64,000 bases of DNA from JALJPB01 sp963933115 (lineage in GTDB: Bacteria; Pseudomonadota; Gammaproteobacteria; Enterobacterales; Alteromonadaceae). Every line of letters begins with the position of its first letter. Within the stretch, counting starts at the first letter, position 1. Below, in pieces: positions 56,208 through 64,000 of this stretch. The notes beneath the pieces were generated by a model, which saw nothing but the letters and a program-made list of their open reading frames with translations, searched no databases and was not told where the DNA came from. The stretch is from the NCBI GenBank assembly GCA_963933115.1, contig CAWVSL010000009.1, positions 1-64,000 of the forward strand, written 5' to 3'. Position numbers and translations under genes: made by a program.

Positions 56208-56840
56208 ATGGATTTAGCGCAAGGTTTAATCATTATCACTACTGTCCATTTATTAGCGGCCGCCTCGCCTGGCCCTGATTTTGTTTTAGTTTCTCAACAA
56301 ACATTAACGCATGGCAAAAAAGCAGGATTACTGTGTAGTTTTGGTATTGCCTTAGGCCTATCTGTCCATATTATATATTCTGCTTTTGGCTTAGCTGTTG
56401 TTATCGCCAACTCATCAACAGCGCTATGGATCATTAAAATTTTAGGTGGTAGCTATTTATTCTATCTTGGCTATAAAGGGTTAAGAAGTACAAAAGCAGT
56501 CTCAGTGAAAGAGGAAGATACAAAAAGCGAAGTTAAAAAATACTCAGATAAAAGGAGTATTGCCGTTGGTTTCATTTGTAATGCACTAAACCCCAAAGCC
56601 CCTATTTATTTTGTCGCTCTGTTCACTGTCGTATTAACACCTAATATGCCACTCTATCAAATTGCAATTTATGGGATATGGATGATGTGTATTCAGCTTG
56701 CTTGGTTTTCAACCGTGGTATTCCTCCTATCTCACCCAGTGGTTAATGCAAAATTCAAACAAATGGGCCATTGGATTGATCGAGTCTTGGGAGTCGCTAT
56801 GATTGCCTTGGGTATTAAAATCATTATGACAAAAATCTAA
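56208..56840 (+). CDS. LysE/RhtB-family amino acid exporter
   Basis: 210 residues with six hydrophobic segments. LLAAASPGPDFVLVSQQTLTHGKKAGL near 16-42 is the LysE/RhtB signature, followed by KILGGSYLFYLGYKGLRS. Probably exports homoserine, threonine or a related amino acid from the inner membrane; exact substrate not deduced. The thr operon is 15 kb away. Confidence 0.88.
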   Translation: MDLAQGLIIITTVHLLAAASPGPDFVLVSQQTLTHGKKAGLLCSFGIALGLSVHIIYSAFGLAVVIANSSTALWIIKILGGSYLFYLGYKGLRSTKAVSVKEEDTKSEVKKYSDKRSIAVGFICNALNPKAPIYFVALFTVVLTPNMPLYQIAIYGIWMMCIQLAWFSTVVFLLSHPVVNAKFKQMGHWIDRVLGVAMIALGIKIIMTKI

Positions 56841-56890
56841 TAACTCATAGAACAGTAAAACTAACTATCTCACAACAATAAAATAAAAGA

Positions 56891-56918
56891 TTGACATGTA
56901 TTCCTTCGGGTATATAAT
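56891..56918 (+). promoter_or_regulatory. Consensus sigma-70 promoter of the cold-shock gene
   Basis: TTGACA at 56891-56896 and TATAAT at 56913-56918, both perfect, 16 nt apart. It should start near 56925, giving a leader of about 160 nt before cspA, a long leader of the kind known for cold-shock genes. Confidence 0.9.
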
Positions 56919-56924
56919 GCACTC

Positions 56925-57085
56925 GCTTGAAAGTAAGTTTTAATATTTATGTACACAATTTCGAAGTTTCATTTGTACCTCGTCCTGTTTTATAAGTAAT
57001 TAGTAACACTTTTAGCTCAACGGCTTACTTAACTTAATCTTAAGTTAAGGGGTTTAAATTACTCAATATATTAATAGGATACATT
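56925..57085 (+). promoter_or_regulatory. Long 5' untranslated region of the csp gene with a hairpin
   Basis: A 9-bp AU-rich stem CTTAACTTA/TAAGTTAAG with loop ATCT lies at 57028-57049, 36 nt upstream of the start codon. AGGA precedes the ATG. A temperature-responsive leader is known in Escherichia coli cspA and is plausible here, but the sequence is not the same. Confidence 0.5.
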
Positions 57086-57292
57086 ATGTCTACAACTACT
57101 GGTACAGTAAAATGGTTTAACGAAGCTAAAGGTTTTGGTTTCATCGAGCAGCAAAACGGTCCAGACGTTTTTGCTCATTTCAACGCTATCGTTGGTGACG
57201 GTTTTAAAACTCTTGCTGAAGGTCAAAAAGTTGAATTTACAGTAACTGACGGCCAGAAAGGTCCTCAAGCTGAAAACATCGTTGCTCTTTAA
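57086..57292 (+). CDS. CspA-family cold shock protein
   Basis: 68-residue OB-fold RNA chaperone. RNP1 KGFGFI near 16 and RNP2 VFAHF near 28; GTVKWFNEAKGFGFIEQ start and ENIVAL end are typical. Strong promoter, long leader and an adjacent good terminator indicate high expression as a single transcript, fitting a cold-adapted host. Which CspA paralogue it is cannot be told. Confidence 0.97.
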   Translation: MSTTTGTVKWFNEAKGFGFIEQQNGPDVFAHFNAIVGDGFKTLAEGQKVEFTVTDGQKGPQAENIVAL

Positions 57293-57348
57293 TTGATGAT
57301 GTAGATTCTTTATTACTAAACTCTACGAGTTTATTGGTAATGAAATAA

Positions 57349-57381
57349 AAAAGGCTATACCGAAAGGTTAGCCTTTTTTTT
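57349..57381 (+). terminator. Intrinsic terminator of the csp gene
   Basis: GGCTA-ACC, loop GAAA, GGT-TAGCC with one bulged T, followed by nine T residues. A-rich on the other side. Confidence 0.92.
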
Positions 57382-57475
57382 TGTTTGAAATTTAATCTTT
57401 TATTACTAAATTAGGCTCTAAGTTAATGGTGGGTTAACTTTTTAGCGCTAACCCACATGTACACTATCACCTATT

Positions 57476-59617
57476 TTATTTTTTTAACTGCCATACAGAT
57501 AACTGACATTGACTTACTTTAAAATTACGTTTGTTCTCTTTTAATACCCGTGTGAGATCTTGTTGTTCAACCAAATTAAAATCATCAGCTAACAGTGGTA
57601 ATAAACCGTCTAAGCCACAAACATTTTCCCCATTAACTTTTATACCACTCAGCCACTTAGATTTTTCACTAATTTGGTCGGTAAATTGGTAATCAGAAAC
57701 AATTATCAAAAGGCCTTTATCATTTAGCCTTTCAGCGACACTTTTTAAAAACTGAGCAGGGTTATAAGTTTTCTCTAAAACATGCTGTACTAAAATCACA
57801 TCATAACCTTTGAAAACATCTTTAAGATTACTAGCATCGCCTTGATAAAATCTCACTTTAGATGAGTGCTGATCTAGATTAAAGAGATTTAAATTAATCT
57901 CTTTAAAATCAACAATATCGCCTTCATTTTCAACTACATACTTTACTTGATGGCCAGTTTTTAATTGAACGCCATGTTGGATAACCCCAGCAGAAAAATC
58001 AACAGCTTCCACCTTATCAAAATGCTTAGCAAGTTCAAAGGAAGCTCTGCCAACACTACAGCCTAAATCCAGGACTTTTGATGCCGATATTTGATATATA
58101 TCAAGGTACTCTTTAACCTTTTTACTGATTTGTAGGGGGTAATTCTCTGCATTCAAATAGTCTTGTCCGTAGTGACTTTCCAATTGTTGACAGATGTCAT
58201 CATTGGTTTCATATCGGTTAACATCGATGGTTGGAATAACAGGATTATCAGTGACGATTGTTCTGAAACCAGCATGTTGAGTGAAGTGACGACGAAAGGC
58301 ATATCGTGCGTGCTTAATAGCCTCATTTCCTGTTGAGATCCATGAACCACCTTTTATCAGGTTATGCCTGCCATCAAAAGTTGGCGTTGAAAAATCATCA
58401 TATAAAGGATGAACTTCAAAACCCTGATAACCATCAATAGCCGACTCTGTCCATTGCCAGACATTACCAATAACATCAAAAAAACCATCGCTATCAAAGC
58501 GGTTAACCGGGCATGAAGAGGCAAAGTACTCTAAATTAATATTACCCGGCGCTTCTTGCCAAGTCACTAGGTCGGTACCAACTTTGTTTCTTAAACAATA
58601 CCACTCAGCTTCAGTTGGCAATCTAATAAAGCAAGAATTAACTTCACTTTGCCAATTACAATAAGCTTTAGCTTCAAGATAATTAACCTCTACTGGCCAG
58701 TTTAACGGAAGGGGAATTTCATCAACTAAATTACGTTGAAAGTATTGTTCCCCTTCCCCATGATTATTACTTGTTTTAACAGACCAAAATCTAGGCATAC
58801 TCGCTTTTGTAAAAGCTAGCCATTGTTGGCCCTCTTCGCTCCAATATTTAGATGTCTGATAACCGCCCTGTTTTACAAAAGACAGGTAATCATTATTTGA
58901 AATAAGGTATTTTGATGCACTAAAGCTTTTTACATCTACGTCAGTACTGCCATATTCATTATCCCAACCAAACGTTTTATCACTCTCTGGTTTACCTAAG
59001 GTCAATGACTGCTGAGCTATTTTGATAAACTGATTAACCGGGGCTTGTCCGATAGATGAACAAGATGGCCAATCAGTATTTTGAGTTAAATAAGATAATG
59101 GCAACATACGCATAATAACTGATGAGGTTTCAAGGTGAATACGTTCATGCTCACAGCCCATCAGAATAACCCAAGCTAGCGAATCTTGTTTTATAGGTAA
59201 AGAAAGCTCCATATTATCGATTAATTGTTCTACGGTTTCAGCAACTTTTAAACGATAAGTACGTAATTCATCAACAGTAGGCCAATCATAATGTTCAGAA
59301 TTTAAGTCGTCCCAACTCATTTCATCAACACCAACGGCACAAATAGCTTCAATTCTATTATCAAGTCGTTTATTAATAAATTTACCTAATATTAACTTAT
59401 TAATAAAGAATGTCGCCGTGTGACCGAAGTAGAAAATTAGCGGATGGCGTAACGGCTCTGGCCTTAAATAATAGGCTTCATCAGAATCAATCATAGAAAA
59501 TAATGATTCATAAGTTGCCCATGTCTGTTGAAAATAGGCTTTAAGCTCACTGCGCTTTTCACTTACCGATTTACCGGTAAGTAATGGTGTTTTTAGTTGA
59601 TTTCTTGTCATTGTCAT
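57476..59617 (-). CDS. ovoA: 5-histidylcysteine sulfoxide synthase/methyltransferase OvoA
   Basis: 713 residues in three parts. N-terminal DinB-like domain (about 25-190) with iron ligands in GHTATFF near 65 and CEHERIHLETS near 154-163. Central sulfatase-modifying-factor (FGE) domain with WPVEVNYLEAKAYCNW, LPTEAEWYCL and GNVWQWTES. C-terminal SAM methyltransferase with VLDLGCSVGRASFELA near 523. This layout is OvoA, which joins cysteine to histidine C5 and methylates the product to make ovothiol A, a small thiol antioxidant. EgtB lacks the methyltransferase part. OvoB is not nearby. Confidence 0.93.
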   Translation of the reverse strand: MTMTRNQLKTPLLTGKSVSEKRSELKAYFQQTWATYESLFSMIDSDEAYYLRPEPLRHPLIFYFGHTATFFINKLILGKFINKRLDNRIEAICAVGVDEMSWDDLNSEHYDWPTVDELRTYRLKVAETVEQLIDNMELSLPIKQDSLAWVILMGCEHERIHLETSSVIMRMLPLSYLTQNTDWPSCSSIGQAPVNQFIKIAQQSLTLGKPESDKTFGWDNEYGSTDVDVKSFSASKYLISNNDYLSFVKQGGYQTSKYWSEEGQQWLAFTKASMPRFWSVKTSNNHGEGEQYFQRNLVDEIPLPLNWPVEVNYLEAKAYCNWQSEVNSCFIRLPTEAEWYCLRNKVGTDLVTWQEAPGNINLEYFASSCPVNRFDSDGFFDVIGNVWQWTESAIDGYQGFEVHPLYDDFSTPTFDGRHNLIKGGSWISTGNEAIKHARYAFRRHFTQHAGFRTIVTDNPVIPTIDVNRYETNDDICQQLESHYGQDYLNAENYPLQISKKVKEYLDIYQISASKVLDLGCSVGRASFELAKHFDKVEAVDFSAGVIQHGVQLKTGHQVKYVVENEGDIVDFKEINLNLFNLDQHSSKVRFYQGDASNLKDVFKGYDVILVQHVLEKTYNPAQFLKSVAERLNDKGLLIIVSDYQFTDQISEKSKWLSGIKVNGENVCGLDGLLPLLADDFNLVEQQDLTRVLKENKRNFKVSQCQLSVWQLKK

Positions 59618-60398
59618 AATTTTTGTATGAAGTATTTATTATTGGTAATTAAAGTCATCGTACTTATAAATAATATTATCTGGTTAATGATATATCTCTA
59701 AAATACATTTTTAATATTTGTAGCCAAAATTACTGGCTGCTAACTTACGATTATTTCATTGTGAATGATTAAATTAATACGGCTAAAATTATCCTTTAAT
59801 ATATTATTAATTCCGTTATTAAGCCCGTTAATTACTTCAAGTATCCTAATGCTTCCAGTGTTTTTTTGTATATAATTCATTTAAGTAAAACCTTGAATTA
59901 ATTTATCATCTTATAATTAAAAGAATAAACGGACATTAATTTCAAAGGTAGTTTAAAAATTTGAACGGTCAAACTTCTTGAATAAAATTGTTGATATAAA
60001 AAACATCAGGGTATCCTTGATGATTATGCAGAAAGTTATACCTCTAGGTGACAATATATTGTCTCTAATTGTATTGATTACTTCTTTGACGAAGCAACAT
60101 AATCGACAAACACCTATAAAGATTACTGGGGCCGATATTGAAAAATATTTTCATATACAGGCGTTTAAATAACCATCTTTCTATATTATGTTTGGAATCA
60201 CTTTAGTTATTGTTTTACTAAGCACTTATACGAAATTATCAGTATAATAGATCACTTACTATTTTTAATAAAATAATATAATTACTGATATTGTTATTGT
60301 TAGGCATATCCTATTAAGTTGGAAGGACATTAACGATATTGGGAGGCGCTATACTAATCATTTCAGTACTTATTATTGCTAATTAACATAGAAAATAA
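59618..60398. other. Long AT-rich noncoding region
   Basis: 780 nt between ovoA and the GS-like gene. A 64-codon plus-strand frame with a TTG start (59978-60172) has no ribosome site and no recognisable fold, so I do not call it. A small hairpin CATCAGGG/CCTTGATG near 60002-60022 is present. The ovoA promoter should lie at the left end. Confidence 0.5.
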
Positions 60399-61541
60399 CT
60401 ATACGTAAAAGATTTTATTCATTTGCTGATATCTATCTAGGATAGATTTTTTTAATTTGTCGCCAATGTTTTCTGGTAAGTTATTATTGAGTTTTTCAAG
60501 AGTAAGTGCTTTGTTGATTTCACCTACAAATATACGTTGTATAGTATTAATACTGTTGTTAAACCAATTACTAGCTTCAAACATAGCAATAGCACCAATA
60601 TCTTGCTCTGTAGGTTTCAACGATTTTGGTAACTTTGTCGTAGGATGCTCTACAAGCGGTGCCTGTGGATTTTGATAGGAATGTATTGCATCAATAACAT
60701 TTAGTAAGGCAAAAACAACATTAACATGTGGGCAGTAGTCTAAACTTGAAGCACCTAGCCTGTGTTCTATTCTTGCAGTTTCTTGCCAATTTGATTCACT
60801 CAGTAATGTATTATTATACAAATCAACTAATAGTGTTTTCACCCCCATAGCTTGATTGTGTTTCCCCACTTCTTTATACAAAGCTATACTACCTTGGTGC
60901 CCACCAGAGATGTCATCGGGAGAACATAGTTCTTGAGCTAAGCCATAACGTGTTTTTAATGCTAATCGTTCAAAAGCCTCTTCTTCTGGTAGGTACAACA
61001 AACTACAGGATAAACTTGTTTGTAAAAAGGCTTGTTGCAGATTAATACCAAAGGATGTATTGGCAACAATATTTTCATTCGCACTATTCAATACACTAAC
61101 ATTAATTTGAACAGCATTGGGGATATGGACCGCTCGATTATCTGCAATAAAAACATTGTGACAATCAACACCTAATTTCCCTTGGTCTCCTGACCAAATG
61201 ACAGGTTTAATTAAGGTATGCTGTACACCTTGTCGAGAAAATATTTCAGGTAAATTTTCAATAGCAAAAGCTAAATTATCAGCTTCTTTTAAAGGGGATT
61301 GACCGTTAAACTTAGAGACATATTCCCACTGATTTTTCCAATACTCAGGGACTAACTCCCCATCAATATTAAGTGACTTTAAAGTACGGTTTACTGCATC
61401 AAAATTTAGTTTTTTGTTAATAGCTTGCTTTGGGAAAGAATAACAACCTTCTAATTCAAAGTGGATAACCGCTTTAAATCCTAATGATTGGATATAATTT
61501 TCCAGTAAGACAATCGTTTGTTTTGCTATGAGGTTTTGCAT
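60399..61541 (-). CDS. Glutamine-synthetase-like ligase lacking the N-terminal beta-grasp domain
   Basis: 380 residues. It follows the GS catalytic core: FELEG at 28-32 (the ExE metal pair), PEYWKNQWE at 65-73 (like HEVAPGQHE, with both metal Glu), KPVIWSGD then GVDCH at 124-128 in the place of GMHxH, SGGHQGS, and RIEHR at 257-261 (like RIEVR). It opens directly at the catalytic domain, so the beta-grasp domain (about 100 residues) is missing, and the total is shorter than GlnA or PuuA (about 440-470). The first His of HxH is Asp126. A divergent ATP-dependent amide or gamma-glutamyl ligase is likely; the substrate is unknown. The assignment is by motif reading only. Confidence 0.65.
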   Translation of the reverse strand: MQNLIAKQTIVLLENYIQSLGFKAVIHFELEGCYSFPKQAINKKLNFDAVNRTLKSLNIDGELVPEYWKNQWEYVSKFNGQSPLKEADNLAFAIENLPEIFSRQGVQHTLIKPVIWSGDQGKLGVDCHNVFIADNRAVHIPNAVQINVSVLNSANENIVANTSFGINLQQAFLQTSLSCSLLYLPEEEAFERLALKTRYGLAQELCSPDDISGGHQGSIALYKEVGKHNQAMGVKTLLVDLYNNTLLSESNWQETARIEHRLGASSLDYCPHVNVVFALLNVIDAIHSYQNPQAPLVEHPTTKLPKSLKPTEQDIGAIAMFEASNWFNNSINTIQRIFVGEINKALTLEKLNNNLPENIGDKLKKSILDRYQQMNKIFYV

Positions 61542-61892
61542 AGGAAAAGGTAGTTTCTCAAATTAGTTATTCAAATTAGTTATACAAATCTATTTCTTTA
61601 ATGATTGATTCAAAACTAATTAAATCATTTGACTGTATTCACTCACATTTTTTGCATAAACTTAAATATGTACATGTGTTTTTGGCTAACCTCATTGGCT
61701 ATTAAAGGGGCTAAATTAACGGTTTTTAGGTTTCTACCTATAGCCTCTAGGTCGATATTTTTAAGTATTAATAAGATCTTATCATAAAATTTTGCGCTTC
61801 GTCATCTTCTATTCTTATAAATTAATTACAATATTAATGATAATATTCGGTTTATAAACCCCATCTATTGACTGTAAATAGCTCAAAGTATT
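61542..61892. other. Intergenic region upstream of the GS-like gene
   Basis: 350 nt, AT-rich. I see no frame that could supply a missing N-terminal domain of the GS-like gene. A near-direct repeat of about 13 nt (AATTAGTTAT) occurs at 61561-61585. Confidence 0.45.
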
Positions 61893-62114
61893 TTAGAGTA
61901 ATTGATTAAATTTCAGCACTGAAAAACCGTTCAAAATCTGGTCACCAACTTTTAATACCGGAAGTCCGCGCAAGTGTAATTTAGCAAATTCCTTTTGTCC
62001 TTTTGGAGTTTGTACATTACACAAACGATAAACAATATTTTGTTTGTCTAAATATTTTTTTGCAGTCTCACAATGTGGACATTTGTTAATGGTGTAGAGT
62101 ACAATTTTTTTCAT
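61893..62114 (-). CDS. Small glutaredoxin-like protein
   Basis: 73 residues with the dithiol motif CPHC at 12-15, then GLPVLKVGDQILNGFSV (cis-Pro and glutathione-site region). NrdH/Grx-type. Cytoplasmic thiol-disulfide reductant. It is upstream of the GS-like gene on the same strand but 350 nt away. Confidence 0.88.
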   Translation of the reverse strand: MKKIVLYTINKCPHCETAKKYLDKQNIVYRLCNVQTPKGQKEFAKLHLRGLPVLKVGDQILNGFSVLKFNQLL

Positions 62115-62245
62115 GGGCTAATTCTATTCTTAAATTGGATATAATTGAATACCTTAATGGCAGTAAAAAGTATAACTTGGCTAGCTATTTTTAATAAAAG
62201 CTCATCTACAAAGCGACAAAGTACCGTTCACTTTACTAGCTCTTT

Positions 62246-62638
62246 TTATTGTCGCGCTTTCAATACGTCAATAATTTTGTTATTAGCCGCAGGAAAATCC
62301 AAGGTTTTTAGCTCTTTTAAAGTAAACCAGGCTTGCTCTTGTCCCTCTTGTGCTGATGGCTCATTTAAAAAATTATCAACTAAAAACACCTCTAAACAGA
62401 CTGTTTTATCACCATAATTATGATCAATAATAATTAAAGGCTGGCAAGACAATACATCAATAGCCACCTCTTCTTTAAGCTCTCTTGATAGGGCTTCATG
62501 CACTGTTTCATCAGTTTCCACCTTACCACCAGGAAACTCCCATTTACCGCCTTGGTGAGCTTCAGCAGCACGTTTAGTCAGAAAGAATTGCTCTTGTCGA
62601 CAAATCACACCAACGGCAACATGAACAATTTGACTCAT
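62246..62638 (-). CDS. mutT: 8-oxo-dGTP diphosphatase MutT
   Basis: 130 residues. Nudix box GGKVETDETVHEALSRELKEEVAID near 38-62 (GX5EX7REUXEEXGU type). Removes 8-oxo-dGTP from the nucleotide pool. Directly downstream of secA, as in Escherichia coli. The chain ends with the MutT-type tail FPAANNKIIDVL. Confidence 0.95.
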   Translation of the reverse strand: MSQIVHVAVGVICRQEQFFLTKRAAEAHQGGKWEFPGGKVETDETVHEALSRELKEEVAIDVLSCQPLIIIDHNYGDKTVCLEVFLVDNFLNEPSAQEGQEQAWFTLKELKTLDFPAANNKIIDVLKARQ

Positions 62639-62677
62639 TTATATTCCTATGCGTTTATATTAATATGAAAATGTAAG

Positions 62678-62702
62678 AAAAAAAAAGCGGCTAAGCCGCT
62701 TT
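62678..62702 (-). terminator. Terminator between secA and mutT
   Basis: AAAGCGGC, loop TTA and GCCGCTTT, followed by about nine T (minus strand). It comes 20 nt after the secA stop; mutT downstream may need its own promoter or read-through. Confidence 0.88.
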
Positions 62703-62721
62703 GTATAACATCAAGGTCAAA

Positions 62722-64000
62722 TTACGTTAACTTACCATGACACTGCTTGTATTTTTTACCTGATCCACAAGGGCACGGTTCATTTCGACCAACGCGAGGC
62801 AATGCAGGTTTTTCGGCTCCTGCTGCTGCACTTTGATGGGTATATTCTTTGGCCACATCTTCAGTTTTACGACGTTGCTCTTCAACGGCCTCTACATCTG
62901 ACTCTGCACGTATTTTAACTTTACTTAAAATTCCAACCACATCATATTTTAAGTTTTCCAACATTTCACTAAACAATTCAAACGATTCACGCTTGTATTC
63001 TTGTTTAGGATTTTTCTGAGCGTACCCACGTAAATGAATGCCTTGACGAAGATGATCCATTGCCGCTAAATGTTCTTTCCAATGAGAATCTAGGCTTTGT
63101 AACATAACCGCTTTTTCAAATTGACGAATAACTTCTACGCCTACTTGCTCTTCTTTATCACTATAAGCTTTACCAAACTCAGCAACAATTCTTTCACGTA
63201 GAGTATCTTCATATAATTTACTATCATCATCTAACCACTGCTGTAATGGTAGTTGAATATTAAACTCACCTTTTAATCGGTCTTCAAGTCCATTTACATC
63301 CCACATTTCAGCTAAAGATTGTACCGGAATATGTTGGTCAATAACGCCATTAATAACGTCACCACGAATAGCTTGAACTACATCACCAATTTCTTCCTCA
63401 TCGAGTAATTCATTGCGCTGTTCATAGATAACTTTACGTTGATCATTTGCTACGTCATCAAATTCTAATAGTTGCTTACGCATATCAAAATTTCTGCCTT
63501 CAACTTTACGTTGAGCATTTTCAATACTGCGAGTCACCCAAGGATGTTCGATGGCTTCACCTTGTTCCATCCCTAATTTTCGCATCATATTTGAAATACG
63601 TTCTGAGGCAAAAATTCGCATCAATGAATCTTCCATTGAAAGATAGAAACGTGTAGACCCCGCATCACCTTGACGACCAGAACGTCCACGTAATTGGTTA
63701 TCGATACGACGAGACTCGTGGCGTTCAGTAGCAATAATATGTAAACCACCTAAAGCAAGAACTTTCTCATGTTCGACTTGCCAATCGGCTTTTATTTTTT
63801 CAATTTTTTCTTCACTAGCATTCTTCAACGCGTCTAGAGCGGCATTTAAGTTACCTCCCAAAACGATATCGGTGCCACGACCTGCCATGTTAGTTGCAAT
63901 AGTTATTGCGCCAACTTTACCAGCATTTGAAACAATTTCTGCCTCTTGTTGGTGGAATTTAGCATTTAATACTTTATGTTTTATTTTAGCTTTCTTAAGC
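62722..64000 (-). CDS. secA: Preprotein translocase ATPase SecA, C-terminal part
   Basis: Partial: the gene continues past the window edge, and only the last 425 residues or so are here. The visible frame begins at about LKKAKIKHKVLNAKFH, then ATNMAGRGTDIVLGG, and RRIDNQLRGRSGRQGDAGSTRF (motor domain 2), the helical scaffold and wing domains, and the terminal zinc finger CPCGSGKKYKQCHG that binds SecB. SecA drives protein export through SecYEG. The internal ATG at 63888 is not the real start. Confidence 0.98.
   Translation of the reverse strand, partial: LKKAKIKHKVLNAKFHQQEAEIVSNAGKVGAITIATNMAGRGTDIVLGGNLNAALDALKNASEEKIEKIKADWQVEHEKVLALGGLHIIATERHESRRIDNQLRGRSGRQGDAGSTRFYLSMEDSLMRIFASERISNMMRKLGMEQGEAIEHPWVTRSIENAQRKVEGRNFDMRKQLLEFDDVANDQRKVIYEQRNELLDEEEIGDVVQAIRGDVINGVIDQHIPVQSLAEMWDVNGLEDRLKGEFNIQLPLQQWLDDDSKLYEDTLRERIVAEFGKAYSDKEEQVGVEVIRQFEKAVMLQSLDSHWKEHLAAMDHLRQGIHLRGYAQKNPKQEYKRESFELFSEMLENLKYDVVGILSKVKIRAESDVEAVEEQRRKTEDVAKEYTHQSAAAGAEKPALPRVGRNEPCPCGSGKKYKQCHGKLT

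Noticed and set aside
59978..60172. 64-codon plus-strand ORF between ovoA and the GS-like gene
   Set aside because: TTG start, no ribosome site, AT-driven composition and no recognisable domain.

Overview
This AT-rich window (roughly 38-40% G+C by eye) is chromosomal DNA of a marine, probably cold-adapted gammaproteobacterium of the Alteromonadales, most like Colwellia. The evidence is the gene order (queA-tgt-yajC-secD-secF, holD-rimI-prfC, smp/serB/radA, thrLABC, secA-mutT), the proteins themselves, and a CspA-type cold-shock gene. I see no prophage, insertion sequence, CRISPR array or rRNA. The one tRNA is tRNA-Trp(CCA).

Layout. (1) 0-4.4 kb, minus strand: nitrate ABC transporter nrtA-nrtB-nrtD, preceded by a NasT-like ANTAR regulator gene. 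The gap between regulator and nrtA holds RNA hairpins and a strong terminator just upstream of nrtA, which looks like an ANTAR-controlled antitermination leader. (2) 4.7-13 kb: single genes and small proteins: a FrnE/DsbA-like oxidoreductase, ABC-F ATPase YbiT, a YebC/YeeN-family protein, an RRM protein, a PhzF-family protein, DM13 and DUF2007 proteins. (3) 13.2-18.9 kb: queA-tgt-yajC-secD-secF (queuosine tRNA modification plus Sec translocon accessories). (4) 19-30 kb: aceK, tRNA-Trp, holD-rimI, prfC, argS, a TatD-family nuclease, smp/ahpA, serB and a divergent radA. (5) 30-35 kb: metA-metH operon with tandem MetJ boxes. (6) 35-38.3 kb: FAD amine oxidoreductase, GNAT acetyltransferase, ung and an overlapping unknown gene. 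(7) 38.4-43.5 kb: thrABC with a complete leader peptide and attenuator. (8) 43.9-45.2 kb: YgjP-like metallopeptidase and SOS gene yebG with a LexA box. (9) 45.2-53.6 kb: molybdenum cofactor island: moeA divergent from a Moco riboswitch followed by moaA-mobA-moaB-moaC-moaD-moaE-modA-modB-modC-moeB. (10) 53.8-62.1 kb: SDR, aldo/keto reductase, LysE exporter, cspA-like gene with a consensus promoter, ovothiol synthase ovoA, an unusual glutamine-synthetase-like ligase, and a glutaredoxin. (11) 62.2-64 kb: mutT and the C-terminal part of secA, which runs off the window.

How they work together. Nitrate import and Moco synthesis with molybdate uptake are two halves of nitrate assimilation, since nitrate reductase needs Moco; I infer the link, as no nitrate reductase is in the window. 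Biosynthetic genes carry classical feedback controls readable in the DNA: thr attenuation, MetJ repression, a Moco riboswitch and LexA control.

The items I consider most worth following up are the ANTAR leader with its receiver that lacks the phosphoacceptor Asp, the GS-like ligase that lacks the N-terminal beta-grasp domain and has an altered active-site histidine, and the divergent RadA with a shortened zinc-finger spacing.
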